A stretch of 64,000 bases of DNA from CAYPEL01 sp036479985 (GCA_965224815.1 CBDDAF010000003.1:62001-126000), one strand, 5' to 3'; positions 26,473-36,394 are shown, counted from the first letter of the stretch. The notes: generated by a model from the sequence alone, not told the origin. Translations and numbers: made by a program.

Positions 26473-27732
26473 CTAGCGCATTCGTTCTAGTGTTTTAATT
26501 GCATAGTATCCATGATTTGTTTTAGGTAATTTTATGCTTGTCTGGCGGGGATAGACAGTTAACGGTTTTGCCAGTCTTTGATAAGGACCGACGGGGTTTG
26601 GCGCTGTCAAAATATTGTACATGCCTGGCTGAAGAATATGGGTAGTTAATGTAATTTCATTGGTGTTGGACTCGACCTGAAAACCATCATAGGGAGCGGC
26701 CAGTGGATCACCAATGAACAGACCTTCTCCCGGTTGTTGGACGCTTTTCCAGTAGGCTTCAATGAGGCTCTGGCCGCTCAGGTAATTTTCCAATAACAAT
26801 CCTGGATTTGGAAATTTACCCAGCAGATTACAAGGCTCAACAACAGTTCCATAGCTACCGGTTGCACCGGCTTCCAGCCAACGCAATGCGCTCATTTGTT
26901 TTGTTCCATCCAATGCCCCACCCGTTGAAGTCAAATGGTCGGCAACTGCTCCAGGTAAAAAACTGAGTGTAGGCAAGTGGGGTATTTTCGTGAGGCCAGT
27001 AAAATAGAACATCACATCATTCCGGGATTGAATACTGTTGCGATGCAAAACTTCGATATTGAGTAAGGGTGAAAATAACCGTTTTATATGTTGAAAAAAT
27101 CTTGCTCGGACATTGCGGTTTTTATCTGAGGTATGCAATAAGTAGGCAGTACCGTTCGGATGGCTTTTATCTGCACGAATACCCCGGTCAATTAATTGTC
27201 TGGCTGATTCAAAATCAGTCGCAGCAATTGCCATAGCGGGACGAATTTTATGATCTGAAAAAGGCGCTGTGCTTTTACTCTTATAATATGGACTATAACG
27301 AGTAGCTGCACAGGTACGGCTGGAGCAGTAGGTTTTATCAAAACCAAAGGTGAAGGCAGAGGTGATCGACATGCAATCTACTCGATACGGTAAAGCCCAG
27401 GTAAGGGCAAGTGCCTGAATAGAATTGTTGAGCTGGCTATTAGATTGATTACGGATTTGAGCAAATAATTTTTGTGACAGTTTCTGGCTGCCGGGTTTAA
27501 ACCTGACATGAATCAGGTTGCTGGCAGGAATATTTCGGGCCTGCTGGTAATAATTTGCGATGCGTACACTCAAAGGGTCTTCATCGTTAACGATCACCCC
27601 GATTTCTTCTGCCAGGAGACGGTGTCTAGGCAGAGAGATTTCAGGGGCATTGGATGCTAAAACTTGTAAAGGTAAAAAAACCAGGATCAACAAAGTGACC
27701 AGGCCGTAGTTCATATTGCGATGAAATGTCAT
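26473..27732 (-). CDS. TIGR03790 family exported protein
   Basis: A 419-residue protein with a signal peptide (YGVVTLL-type stretch GLVTLLILVFLPLQVLAS) and the family opening LAEEIGVIVNDEDPLSVRIANYYQQARNIPASNLI. Further family-like segments are LALTWALPYRVDCMSIT, AIAATDFESARQLIDRGIRAD, DHLTSTGGALDGTKQMSALRWLEAGATGSYGTVVEPCN (spread over residues 270-310) and LFIGDPLAAPYDGF. The biochemical function of TIGR03790 is unknown; the GATGSYGTVVEP region resembles caspase-like/gingipain folds in general layout, which is only an impression. The ATG 18 bp inside (27714) is an alternative start. Confidence 0.8.
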   Translation of the reverse strand: MTFHRNMNYGLVTLLILVFLPLQVLASNAPEISLPRHRLLAEEIGVIVNDEDPLSVRIANYYQQARNIPASNLIHVRFKPGSQKLSQKLFAQIRNQSNSQLNNSIQALALTWALPYRVDCMSITSAFTFGFDKTYCSSRTCAATRYSPYYKSKSTAPFSDHKIRPAMAIAATDFESARQLIDRGIRADKSHPNGTAYLLHTSDKNRNVRARFFQHIKRLFSPLLNIEVLHRNSIQSRNDVMFYFTGLTKIPHLPTLSFLPGAVADHLTSTGGALDGTKQMSALRWLEAGATGSYGTVVEPCNLLGKFPNPGLLLENYLSGQSLIEAYWKSVQQPGEGLFIGDPLAAPYDGFQVESNTNEITLTTHILQPGMYNILTAPNPVGPYQRLAKPLTVYPRQTSIKLPKTNHGYYAIKTLERMR

Positions 27733-27980
27733 AATAATTTGAGATTATAGGGGATTATCTATGGCTGCATTCGACGTGATTCGTAGCAAACATCTAGAAT
27801 AGAAATATCTAGATAGGTATAGGATTCTTGATTGAAAATATGGAATAATCAGCTAATGAACACTGGGCTATCCACTTATGCTGGTTGGAATGGGTCGTAG
27901 TTGTCAGATATCTATACAATACGCTATATTTAAAGCATTATAATTATTCGCCTAAGTGAATTAAAAAGGAAACGCTGATT

Positions 27981-29393
27981 ATGAAAAAAACTGCAAAATT
28001 GCTTACCCAGGGCCTGATTTCATCTGCTGTGCTGTTGGCTGGGGCAGCGGTGTCCGAAGAAGCAGGTGGTTTAAACCCCAATATGGGGCAAGCATTACCA
28101 GATGCGAAACCTGGCGAATGTTACGCCAAGGTGATGACACCAGCGGTGTACAAGACAGAGACTAAAGAAGTAATCAAACGTGATGGCTACGAAAAAATCG
28201 AGATTGTGCCAGCCAAGTACGAGACCGTAGTGGAAAAAGTTCTGGTCAGACAGGCGAGTGAAAAAATTGTGCCTGTTCCAGCCGTTTATGGGACACAGGA
28301 AGAACGTATCGAAATAGAACCAGCTCGCCTGGCCTGGCGCCAGGGGGATGACGAAAAGTCAAAGGCAGCAGATTCCAGTCTGGTAGCTGGAGCGCATGCG
28401 TTGGGCCTGCCGGAGAAGGCAACAGCTGGCCAATGTTTCACTGAGTATCATAAGCCCGCTGAATTTAAGACTGAAACCCAGAAAGTACTTAAGAAAGAAG
28501 CTTCCAGGAAGTTTGAAATTATCCCTGCAAAGTATGAAACGATTGAAGAAAAAATACTGGTAAGCGAAGCGTCGGAAAAACTAATTGAAGTTCCCGCAGA
28601 ATATGAAACCGTAACTGAAAAAGTTTTGGAACATGCGGCTTACACAGAGTGGAAAAAAGGCCGTGGTCCGGTTGAGCGGATTGATAATGGCACCGGGGAT
28701 ATAATGTGTCTTGTTGAAATACCAGCAAAATACAAGACTATCAAGAAAAGGATATTAAAGTCACCTAGTACGACCAGGAAAGAAAGTATTCCTGCCAAAT
28801 ACATAGTCAAGAAAATACGCAAGCTTGTGACTCCGTCCAGTGAGAAAGTCATAGATATACCGGCTGAGTACGAAGTCGTTAGCAAAAAAGTCAAAGTCTC
28901 TGACGGTAAAACGACCTGGGCTGCTGACAGCGTAACGGCTGATGGTAAACTCACTGGCCAGGCATTGTGTATGGCTGAGACCCCGGCTAAATTTAAAACA
29001 ATTAAGAAGCGTGTAGTAAAAACGCCGGCGTCGGTCAAGAAAGTTGAAATCCCTGCGGTATACCAAACACAGAAAGTAAAAAAATTGGTTACTCCACCGC
29101 AGGAAAAACGTATCAAGATACCTGCCGAAAAACAGTCTATTAGTAAGCGAGTACGGGTCGCCGGTCCGAAGTTGGAATGGCAATCAGTGCTTTGTGAAAC
29201 CAATATGACTTCAGATATGAACTTGAAAATTCAGAATGCATTGAAAAGTGCAGGTTTTGATCCAGGTGTCATTGATGGCGTAATTGGCCAGCAAACGTTG
29301 GTGGCTGTTGATCAATTTCAGCGTAAAAAAAACCTACCGACTGGTGGATTAACTATGCGCACATTGAAAGAGTTGGGTGTTAATTCTCAGTAG
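27981..29393 (+). CDS. Fourfold-repeat envelope protein with C-terminal peptidoglycan-binding domain
   Basis: A 470-residue exported protein (signal peptide ending near VSEEAGG). Four related units of about 90-105 residues follow, each beginning with a Cys and a phrase like AKVMTPAVYKTETKEV and containing two VPAxYETxxEKVLV-type hairpins and a W-x-x-G end (ECYAKVMTPAVYK, QCFTEYHKPAEFK, MCLVEIPAKYKTI, LCMAETPAKFKTI). The last 65 residues form a peptidoglycan-binding-1 domain (LKIQNALKSAGFDPGVIDGV, TLVAVDQFQRKKNLPTGGL). It probably forms a stiff, Lys-rich rod attached to the wall. Function is not known. AAAAAGGAAACG precedes the ATG. Confidence 0.85.
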   Translation: MKKTAKLLTQGLISSAVLLAGAAVSEEAGGLNPNMGQALPDAKPGECYAKVMTPAVYKTETKEVIKRDGYEKIEIVPAKYETVVEKVLVRQASEKIVPVPAVYGTQEERIEIEPARLAWRQGDDEKSKAADSSLVAGAHALGLPEKATAGQCFTEYHKPAEFKTETQKVLKKEASRKFEIIPAKYETIEEKILVSEASEKLIEVPAEYETVTEKVLEHAAYTEWKKGRGPVERIDNGTGDIMCLVEIPAKYKTIKKRILKSPSTTRKESIPAKYIVKKIRKLVTPSSEKVIDIPAEYEVVSKKVKVSDGKTTWAADSVTADGKLTGQALCMAETPAKFKTIKKRVVKTPASVKKVEIPAVYQTQKVKKLVTPPQEKRIKIPAEKQSISKRVRVAGPKLEWQSVLCETNMTSDMNLKIQNALKSAGFDPGVIDGVIGQQTLVAVDQFQRKKNLPTGGLTMRTLKELGVNSQ

Positions 29394-29414
29394 ATCTAGC
29401 TTGCAGTCACTGAG

Positions 29415-29445
29415 AAAGCCCTGTGAATTCACAGGGCTTTTTTTT
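29415..29445 (+). terminator. Rho-independent terminator
   Basis: AAAGCCCTGTG and CACAGGGCTTT pair around AATT and are followed by a T run. It ends the preceding plus-strand gene and, being symmetric, may also serve the convergent HD-GYP gene. Confidence 0.92.
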
Positions 29446-29491
29446 GGAACAGGCTATTTGTTAGGCAAACGATTGTATTTGAAATAATGCA

Positions 29492-30565
29492 TCATGCTCT
29501 AATGCCGGTGTGTGACAGAGTATGTGATTCATCATTCAGTTGACGCTGAACATTTTTTATTTTGTTAAGTTGGGCGTTGAAGGCATCCAGCGCTTCGGGG
29601 CAAAAATGATTGCCTCTGTGTTCGTTAAGGTATTGAACACTTTCTTCAGTGGACCACTTGTTTTTATAGGGGCGAACTGAGGTCAATGCATCGTAGGTAT
29701 CTGCAACAGCGACTATCCTTGCAGGTAAAGGGATATCGTGACGTGCCAGGCGGTTCGGGTAACCGGTGCCGTTAAATCTTTCATGATGGTTAAGTGCAAT
29801 GATTGCACCCATTTGCAGATAGATAGAAGGGCTGTCTTTTAGTATTTCATAGCCGATCAAAGTATGGGTTTTCATAATAGTGTATTCCGGATGAGTAAGT
29901 CTGCCCGGTTTACGCAATATTTCGTCAGGTATGCCTATCTTACCGATGTCGTGCAATGGCGCTGCCATTTCGATAGTGTCACATTCGGATTCGGGTAAGC
30001 CTAGTTGCTCTGCAATCAGGCGTGAATATTTCGCCATTCGTATGACGTGATTGCCAGTATCCTGATCGCGGTATTCGCCCGCTTTGGCAAGCCGCAACAG
30101 TGTCTCGTGTTCCCGCAATTGGATTTCACTGGTTGCTTGTGAAACTTTTTGTTCAAGCCAACGAGTTCGTTCATGAATTATGTGTTGCTGACGGCGCTGC
30201 GTCAGTAAATTACTGCATCTTGCCTGGCATTCAAGGTCATCAATCGGTGTTGTCAGGAGATCGGTAGCACCGGCATCAAGCAGTTGCCGCCGGTTTTCAG
30301 CATCACTCCAGGGAGCAAGCATAAGTAGTGGTGTAGCCATGCCGGAAGGAAGGTGTCGAATTTGCTGAATAAAATCTGTAATGGAAGTGCAGTGAATTTG
30401 ACTGTCTGCGATAATCAGGTCAGCAGTCTGCTTGCTCAACCAGGATAGAACTGGTTCTGTTTGGGTGAAATTTTCAATTTGCAGATTTAGACTGTATTGC
30501 TTGAGTAACTTAACCAGTTGCTCAGAACGGATTGCGTTACAGTCCAGTATTAAAACCGTTGGCAT
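29492..30565 (-). CDS. Response regulator with intact HD-GYP c-di-GMP phosphodiesterase domain
   Basis: A 357-residue cytoplasmic regulator. Residues 1-125 form a receiver domain (MPTVLILDCNAIRSEQLVKLL, LIIADSQI with the phospho-acceptor Asp), though the usual C-terminal KP dipeptide reads TP (LLTTPID). After a coiled-coil linker the HD-GYP domain (about 155-340) has AAPLHDIGKIGIP and NHHERFNGTGYPNRL, so the catalytic HD and GYP motifs are complete. It should hydrolyse c-di-GMP. I chose the ATG at 30565 over 30610, because the receiver fold begins at MPTVLIL. It contrasts with the degenerate HD-GYP protein at 10094. Confidence 0.92.
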   Translation of the reverse strand: MPTVLILDCNAIRSEQLVKLLKQYSLNLQIENFTQTEPVLSWLSKQTADLIIADSQIHCTSITDFIQQIRHLPSGMATPLLMLAPWSDAENRRQLLDAGATDLLTTPIDDLECQARCSNLLTQRRQQHIIHERTRWLEQKVSQATSEIQLREHETLLRLAKAGEYRDQDTGNHVIRMAKYSRLIAEQLGLPESECDTIEMAAPLHDIGKIGIPDEILRKPGRLTHPEYTIMKTHTLIGYEILKDSPSIYLQMGAIIALNHHERFNGTGYPNRLARHDIPLPARIVAVADTYDALTSVRPYKNKWSTEESVQYLNEHRGNHFCPEALDAFNAQLNKIKNVQRQLNDESHTLSHTGIRA

Positions 30566-30858
30566 GCGGGGTCTCCATTGTCCATATCTTGCACAGTAAA
30601 GTAACTTCACTGCGGCGCATCCTAGCGAACCGCAAACAGAGGTATATGCCTCAGGCAGACAATAAGACTGGGTCTACAGACTTATTGTACTATTTCAGGT
30701 TATCGGCTTTTAAATATTGAACTTAATGGTGGCCAATTGGCTAATTTTAACTGGCTGGGCTGTCCGATAACAGGAAGGGCAGCTATTATTAACTCAATTA
30801 AAGGTGCTTTTCAATACCTGATGAACGCCTACCCGAATAAATATGGGGTATATAAACG

Positions 30859-31080
30859 ATGCAAGACGATAATCAGAAACAAGCTGGACAATCATTGTTC
30901 AGTGTTTTCAAGAGTGTAAGTGCCTCAATGTTTGGAGTTCAGAGCAGCAAGCAGCATAAAGAGGATTTTGCGAAAGGCAGTATTGGTGCTTATATTGTCG
31001 TAGGGCTGGTTTCTACGCTGGTCTTTATTCTCGCAGTCTGGGGCCTGGTAAAGTTTGCCGTGAAGATGACAGCTGGATAA
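30859..31080 (+). CDS. DUF2970 small membrane protein
   Basis: A 73-residue protein with a soluble N-terminus (SLFSVFKSVSASMFGVQSSK) and one C-terminal membrane helix (IGAYIVVGLVSTLVFILAVWGLVKF). This is the DUF2970 pattern, a small proteobacterial family of unknown function whose helix follows an F-x-x-V-x-x-S-x-F-G-V-Q motif. It lies alone between the divergent HD-GYP gene and convergent valS; its ribosome site is weak. Confidence 0.8.
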   Translation: MQDDNQKQAGQSLFSVFKSVSASMFGVQSSKQHKEDFAKGSIGAYIVVGLVSTLVFILAVWGLVKFAVKMTAG

Positions 31081-31116
31081 TTTTTGCGACTGAGTAAATA
31101 TGGGGTAAAACGAACA

Positions 31117-33930
31117 CTACATATTTTCGATGCGCTGAATTTGTTCTTCCAGTTTGGCCACTGCAATTTGTGCGTCCGCCGCTTTTGATCTTTCCTTATC
31201 AACGATAGCAGCAGGTGCTTTGTCGACGAAGCTGCTTTTACCAAGTTTCATTTGAATACGATCCAGGTCAGCACGTTTCTTGTCTAGCTCTTTGTTAAGG
31301 CGGACTAGTTCAGCGTCTTTATCAATCAAACCGGCCATGGGAATCAGCACTTTCATTTCACCAACCAGGGCAGTTGCAGATTCCGGAGCATCATCTGTTT
31401 CCAGCCAGGTTATTGAATCAACACGAGCCAGTGATTCGATATAATGCCGATTGTTTTGTAAGCGTAAAGCATCCTGCTCAGAACCATTCTGTAATAGAAC
31501 CTGCAGTTGCTTGCTTGGCTTAATATTCATGCCGCTACGAATTTTTCGAATGCCCAGTACAAATTCCTTGACCCATGCCATTTCTGCAACAGCATCCTGA
31601 TCCAGTTTAGCGGTATCCTGTTCAGGCCAGGTTTGTAGCATGATGGTGTTCCCTTCTCTTCCTGCCAATGGAGCAACGCGCTGCCAGATTTCTTCAGTAA
31701 TAAAAGGAATCAAAGGGTGAGCGAGGCGCAAGAGAGTTTCCAGTACTTGAACCAATGTCTGCCGGGTGCCGCGCATGGCCGCATCAGAACTTTGCGGGTT
31801 ATTGAGCACGGGTTTTGATAGCTCAAGATACCAGTCACAATATTCATCCCAGGCGAAAGCGTAGATTGTCTGGGCAGCATGATCCAGCCGGTATTGGAGT
31901 ATCGAATCTGTAACTTTCTGTGTGCTATCGTGTAATTGACTGACAATCCAGCGGTCAGCACTGGATAACTCAACCGGGTTTCCAGTTGCGCCACAGTCTT
32001 GTCCTTCGGTATTCATTAAAACATACCGCGCAGCATTCCAGAGTTTGTTGCAGAAATTTCGGTAGCCTTCGATGCGCCCCATATCGAAGTTAATATCACG
32101 CCCGGTAGATGCCATGGCGGCAAAGGTAAAGCGTAAAGCATCGGTACCAAACGAGGCGATGCCGTCCGGAAAATCCTTGCGGGTTTGTTTGGTGATTTTT
32201 TCAGCAAGACGTGGTTGCATCATGCCACTGGTGCGTTTTTCAATCAGTGCTTCCAGTTCAATGCCATCAATGAAGTCAATTGGATCGAGTACATTGCCTT
32301 TGGATTTAGACATTTTATTGCCGTGCGAGTCGCGTACCAGGCCAGTCATGTAGATATCCTGGAAGGGGATTTCATCCATGAATTTCAGGCCCATCATAAT
32401 CATCCGTGCAACCCAGAAAAAGATAATATCGAAACCGGTAACCAGCACACTGGTCGGATAAAATGTTTTCAGCCGTTCAGTTTTTTCTGGCCAGCCTAAT
32501 GTCGAGAAAGGCCAGAGTGCAGAACTGAACCAGGTATCAAGCACGTCTTCGTCCTGCCTTAAATTGAGGTCGGCAGATAATTTATGTTTTTCACGAACCT
32601 CTTCTTCTGAGCGTCCAACATAGATGTTGTCTTCATCGTCGTACCAGGCCGGAATACGATGTCCCCACCAAATCTGACGGGAAATACACCAGTCCTGAAT
32701 ATTTCGCATCCACTCGAAATAAGTATTCTTCCAGTTGTCAGGCACAAAACGGATTTCGCCGGATTCAACGGCCTTGATGGCAGGTTCGGCCAGCGGGCCT
32801 ACTTTGACATACCATTGATTGGTCAAGAACGGTTCGATGATTGAACCAGAGCGGTCACCGCGTGGCACCATCAATTTGTGATCCTGAATTTTCTCAAGAA
32901 GGTTTGCTGTTTCCAGGTCGGCAATAATCTGTTTGCGTGCTTTGAAACGATCCATGCCAATGTAGGCAGATGGGATCAATGAGTCCTCATCTTCAGCATT
33001 ATCACGCACCGCTGCATCGATGGTAAATACATTGATCAAACCACCGTTAGATTGTTCGCTGATGGCGATTTCATCACGGTGTCTTGTCCATACGGTATAG
33101 TCATTAAAATCATGTGCGGGGGTTATCTTCACACAACCCGTTCCGAATTCCGGATCGACATATTCATCCGCGATAATTGGGATGTTTCGCCCTGTTAGGG
33201 GGAGTTCAACAAATTCACCCAGCAGGTGTTTGTAACGCTCGTCCTCTGGATGTACAGCAACCGCACAGTCACCCAGCAGGGTTTCCGGACGAGTGGTTGC
33301 AACCACCAGGTTTCCGCTTCCATTGGTTAATGGATAACGCATATGCCACAGATGGCCATTCTCTTCTTGCGATATGACTTCAATGTCGGAAACAGCGGTG
33401 TGCAAAACCGGATCCCAATTGACCAGCCTTTTGCCACGGTAAATTAAGCCTTCTTCGTGTAGGCGTACAAACACTTCTTTGACAGCATCGGATAAACCAT
33501 CGTCCATGGTAAAGCGTTCATGTTCCCAGTCCAGCGAGGCGCCCATGCGGCGTAATTGGCGGGTGATGTTGCCGCCTGAGCTTTTTTTCCAGTCCCAAAC
33601 ACGCTTGATAAAATCTTCACGGCCCAGGTCATGGCGGGTTTTTCCCTCCGCTTCAAGTTGGCGTTCGACCACCATTTGAGTTGCGATACCGGCGTGGTCT
33701 GTACCTGCTTGCCAGAGCGTGTTTTGTCCCTGCATGCGATGAAAGCGCGTCAGTGTATCCATCAAGGTATCCTGAAACGCATGTCCCATGTGCAGGCTGC
33801 CAGTGACATTGGGTGGGGGGATCATGATGCAATAGGCTGGTTCGACCCCCTTGGGTGCAAAATGGCCCTGCGATTCCCAGGTGTCGTACCAGTGTTGTTC
33901 AATAGCGTGCGGGTTGTAGGTTTTATCCAT
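31117..33930 (-). CDS. valS: Valyl-tRNA synthetase
   Basis: A 937-residue class I synthetase charging tRNA-Val. The HIGH motif is PPNVTGSLHMGHAFQ (residues about 38-52) and the KMSKS motif is GNKMSKSKGNVLDP (about residue 550). The CP1 editing domain lies between them (VATTRPETLLGDCAVAVHPEDE). The C-terminus has the ValS coiled coil (LVRLNKELDKKRADLDRIQMK). Length is close to E. coli ValS (951). It ends the pepA-holC-hypothetical-valS group, as in E. coli. Confidence 0.98.
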   Translation of the reverse strand: MDKTYNPHAIEQHWYDTWESQGHFAPKGVEPAYCIMIPPPNVTGSLHMGHAFQDTLMDTLTRFHRMQGQNTLWQAGTDHAGIATQMVVERQLEAEGKTRHDLGREDFIKRVWDWKKSSGGNITRQLRRMGASLDWEHERFTMDDGLSDAVKEVFVRLHEEGLIYRGKRLVNWDPVLHTAVSDIEVISQEENGHLWHMRYPLTNGSGNLVVATTRPETLLGDCAVAVHPEDERYKHLLGEFVELPLTGRNIPIIADEYVDPEFGTGCVKITPAHDFNDYTVWTRHRDEIAISEQSNGGLINVFTIDAAVRDNAEDEDSLIPSAYIGMDRFKARKQIIADLETANLLEKIQDHKLMVPRGDRSGSIIEPFLTNQWYVKVGPLAEPAIKAVESGEIRFVPDNWKNTYFEWMRNIQDWCISRQIWWGHRIPAWYDDEDNIYVGRSEEEVREKHKLSADLNLRQDEDVLDTWFSSALWPFSTLGWPEKTERLKTFYPTSVLVTGFDIIFFWVARMIMMGLKFMDEIPFQDIYMTGLVRDSHGNKMSKSKGNVLDPIDFIDGIELEALIEKRTSGMMQPRLAEKITKQTRKDFPDGIASFGTDALRFTFAAMASTGRDINFDMGRIEGYRNFCNKLWNAARYVLMNTEGQDCGATGNPVELSSADRWIVSQLHDSTQKVTDSILQYRLDHAAQTIYAFAWDEYCDWYLELSKPVLNNPQSSDAAMRGTRQTLVQVLETLLRLAHPLIPFITEEIWQRVAPLAGREGNTIMLQTWPEQDTAKLDQDAVAEMAWVKEFVLGIRKIRSGMNIKPSKQLQVLLQNGSEQDALRLQNNRHYIESLARVDSITWLETDDAPESATALVGEMKVLIPMAGLIDKDAELVRLNKELDKKRADLDRIQMKLGKSSFVDKAPAAIVDKERSKAADAQIAVAKLEEQIQRIENM

Positions 33931-33981
33931 GGATTGATTCAGTAAGCGTTAGACCGAAATAAAGTGTTGAAACGGTAGGTG

Positions 33982-34341
33982 TCAGTCACTACGTGCGCGG
34001 CGGATAGCCTCGATCAGTAAATCTGGCAAGGCCATTCGAAGTTGATTACGGATATCCTGGGCCAGTTTTGGAGCGCTGCGTTTGGCGGCTTCCTGCAGTA
34101 TTGTCTGAATTTCTTCTTTGAGGAATTCCTGAATTTTCCAGGTCACCAGGCTTTGCAGGTCGTCTGTCATGTCATCGAGTAACTGGTCAACGGTTTCATC
34201 TTTTAGCAGGCGTCTTACGATCGCCCGATCCAGTTTATCGAGATCAGTCGTTGAGAGTATGTCATCCTGTTCTTCTGGATCGATAATGTCTTCCAAAATT
34301 GGAATGCCGTCTTCGTCAGTTTTGATATCAGATTTTGACAT
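33982..34341 (-). CDS. Conserved hypothetical protein between holC and valS
   Basis: A 119-residue acidic, helical protein. It starts MSKSDIKTDEDGIPILEDIIDP; the rest is amphipathic helix (LDRAIVRRLLKDETVDQLLDDMTDDLQSLV, EEIQTILQEAAKRSAPKLAQDI) without membrane segments or cysteines. I chose the ATG at 34341, four bases after the holC stop, over 34389 inside holC. An unnamed acidic protein at this position is common in gammaproteobacterial pepA-holC-valS clusters; a role with the polymerase chi subunit is conceivable but not shown. Confidence 0.8.
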   Translation of the reverse strand: MSKSDIKTDEDGIPILEDIIDPEEQDDILSTTDLDKLDRAIVRRLLKDETVDQLLDDMTDDLQSLVTWKIQEFLKEEIQTILQEAAKRSAPKLAQDIRNQLRMALPDLLIEAIRRARSD

Positions 34342-34345
34342 GGCC

Positions 34346-34777
34346 TCAGTTTTTAATTGTGTGGGACTCAAGTGGATAACCGCGGTCACGGTAAAACTTG
34401 TAACGATCTCGCCCGCGTTGTTTTACTTCAGGCTGTTGATCGACGAGTTCTGCAACGCGCTCAAAGCGGCTGAAGAAGAGTGGCACATCTGCCGCGAGAT
34501 TAATTAATACCTGTAACTGCTGGTCGGGTTCCGTGTCATGTCCAAGCATGACAGGTGGTAATTCTTCACCGGTTTCTGGATACAGGCAATGGGGTATAAA
34601 ACTGTTTTGTTGAAACGTCCATAGTAGTTTATCTATTTGTTTGCTTTGCTCGGCTGACTCCGTGTGAATATAGACTTGATGACCCAGCCGGTATGCTTTA
34701 TCGGTCAGCCTGCAGGCGAACTGCGCACGTTGCATAGCTTCACTGCCTGGCAGAACATAGAAATCAACCCGTGTCAT
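34346..34777 (-). CDS. holC: DNA polymerase III chi subunit
   Basis: A 143-residue protein that links the clamp loader (through psi) to single-strand binding protein. The opening MTRVDFYVLPGSEAMQRAQFACRLTDKAYRLGHQVYIH is characteristic of HolC, followed by IDKLLWTFQQNSFIPHCLYPE and a late ADVPLFFSRFERVAELVDQ segment. Length is near E. coli chi (147). It lies 17 bp after pepA. Confidence 0.95.
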   Translation of the reverse strand: MTRVDFYVLPGSEAMQRAQFACRLTDKAYRLGHQVYIHTESAEQSKQIDKLLWTFQQNSFIPHCLYPETGEELPPVMLGHDTEPDQQLQVLINLAADVPLFFSRFERVAELVDQQPEVKQRGRDRYKFYRDRGYPLESHTIKN

Positions 34778-34793
34778 GATGGCTTTACTTTAC

Positions 34794-36299
34794 TCATTCC
34801 TCTGTATTGATACCAGAGCGGTCGAGTAAAAATTGTGTAAGCAGGGGAACAGGTCTACCGGTTGAACCTTTGGCTGCACCGCTTTTCCAGGCGACTCCAG
34901 CAATATCCATGTGTGCCCATTGATAGTTTTTTGTAAAACGTGCCAGGAAACAGGCCGCTGTAATAGTGCCAGCACCTTTACCACCGATATTAGCCATATC
35001 AGCAAAATTGCTGGAGATTTGTTCGTCGTATTCATCCCACATCGGCAATTGCCAACCACGGTCTCCGGAGGTTAATCCGGCATCCAGTATGTCATCAGCA
35101 AGCGGTTGATGATTAGTCATTACACCAGTGGCATGATGTCCCAGCGCCATAATACAAGCGCCGGTCAGTGTCGCTATATCAATCACCACCTCTGGTTTAA
35201 ACCGTTCAACATAGGTCAGCGCATCACACAAAATTAAACGGCCTTCGGCATCAGTATTGAGCACCTCGATAGTTTGTCCAGACATACTGGTGACGATATC
35301 ACCAGGTTTACTGGCTTCACCATCTGGCAGGTTCTCGGTTGTGGGGATGATACCGATCAGGTTGATGGGTAGACCCAGTTCGGCACAGGCGGCCACTGTG
35401 CCCAGTACACTGGCTGCGCCACACATATCGAATTTCATTTCATCCATCGCAGCGCCGGGTTTTAGCGAGATGCCACCAGAATCAAAAGTGACGCCTTTAC
35501 CGACAAGCACGACGGGTTTGTTTTTCTGACTGCTGCCTTTGTAGTGCATGACAATCAACTTGGCAGGTTGACGGCTACCTTGTGATACGGATAGCAACGA
35601 ACCCATGCCGAGTTTTTCCATGTCACGTTCTTCCAGGATATCGATTTTTAGTTTGCCATACTGCTTTTTGATTTCAATTGCCTGCTCGGCAAGATAAGTG
35701 GGTGTGCAAACATTGCCAGGTAAATTACCCAGTCGCCGGGCGCGCTCGACGCCGCTGGCAATGGCTTTTCCCTGGCGTACGCCTTCCTTGAGTTCAGTAC
35801 TTTCATCGGTGCTTGCGCCCAGAATCAATTTGCGTAGTGGCCGCTTTGGTGGTTTGGCATCACTCTTGAATTCATCAAACCGATAGCCGGTAGCATCGCT
35901 GGCGATGACATGCTGCCTGGCTTTCCAGTTCAGGGATTGATTATCGGCATCCAGTTCAGTCAGGTAGCTGATGGCTTCTGTGACGGCGCTTTTATTCAGC
36001 GCGGTTGCCGTATTGGCAGCAATTTTGCGAAATGCTTTGGCATCGAATTTTTTCGGGTGACCACATCCCACCACAAGCACACGCTTTGCCAGAATGCGAC
36101 CGGCCGGTGTATGAATCAACGTGGTAGCGCCGCAACTGGTGTCAATATCATTACTTTTAAGCAACTGACTAAGCTGACCCCGGCTGGCTTTGTCGAGACG
36201 CTGGGCGGCCGGAGAGAGTCGTTTAGGTGAGTAAATGCCGACCACAACGCAAGCGCTACGCTGTTTTTCAGGGTCGCCGGTTTTAACGGTAAAATCCAT
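34794..36299 (-). CDS. pepA: Leucyl aminopeptidase (cytosol aminopeptidase)
   Basis: A 501-residue M17 metallopeptidase that removes N-terminal residues; in E. coli the same protein also binds DNA at cer and carAB. The metal-binding and catalytic signatures are VLVGKGVTFDSGGISLKPG (residues about 263-281) and VLNTDAEGRLILCDALTY (about 343-360). The variable N-terminal domain occupies residues 1-170. The gene is divergent from lptF with a 95-bp gap, as in E. coli. Confidence 0.97.
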   Translation of the reverse strand: MDFTVKTGDPEKQRSACVVVGIYSPKRLSPAAQRLDKASRGQLSQLLKSNDIDTSCGATTLIHTPAGRILAKRVLVVGCGHPKKFDAKAFRKIAANTATALNKSAVTEAISYLTELDADNQSLNWKARQHVIASDATGYRFDEFKSDAKPPKRPLRKLILGASTDESTELKEGVRQGKAIASGVERARRLGNLPGNVCTPTYLAEQAIEIKKQYGKLKIDILEERDMEKLGMGSLLSVSQGSRQPAKLIVMHYKGSSQKNKPVVLVGKGVTFDSGGISLKPGAAMDEMKFDMCGAASVLGTVAACAELGLPINLIGIIPTTENLPDGEASKPGDIVTSMSGQTIEVLNTDAEGRLILCDALTYVERFKPEVVIDIATLTGACIMALGHHATGVMTNHQPLADDILDAGLTSGDRGWQLPMWDEYDEQISSNFADMANIGGKGAGTITAACFLARFTKNYQWAHMDIAGVAWKSGAAKGSTGRPVPLLTQFLLDRSGINTEE

Positions 36300-36394
36300 T
36301 GCTGGCTCCAGACTTAATGACAGTGAAAGGTATCACCTTGAAAGACGACTAGTGTACTGTAACGTACCATGTTAGCCCACCTCTTTAAGTCATC

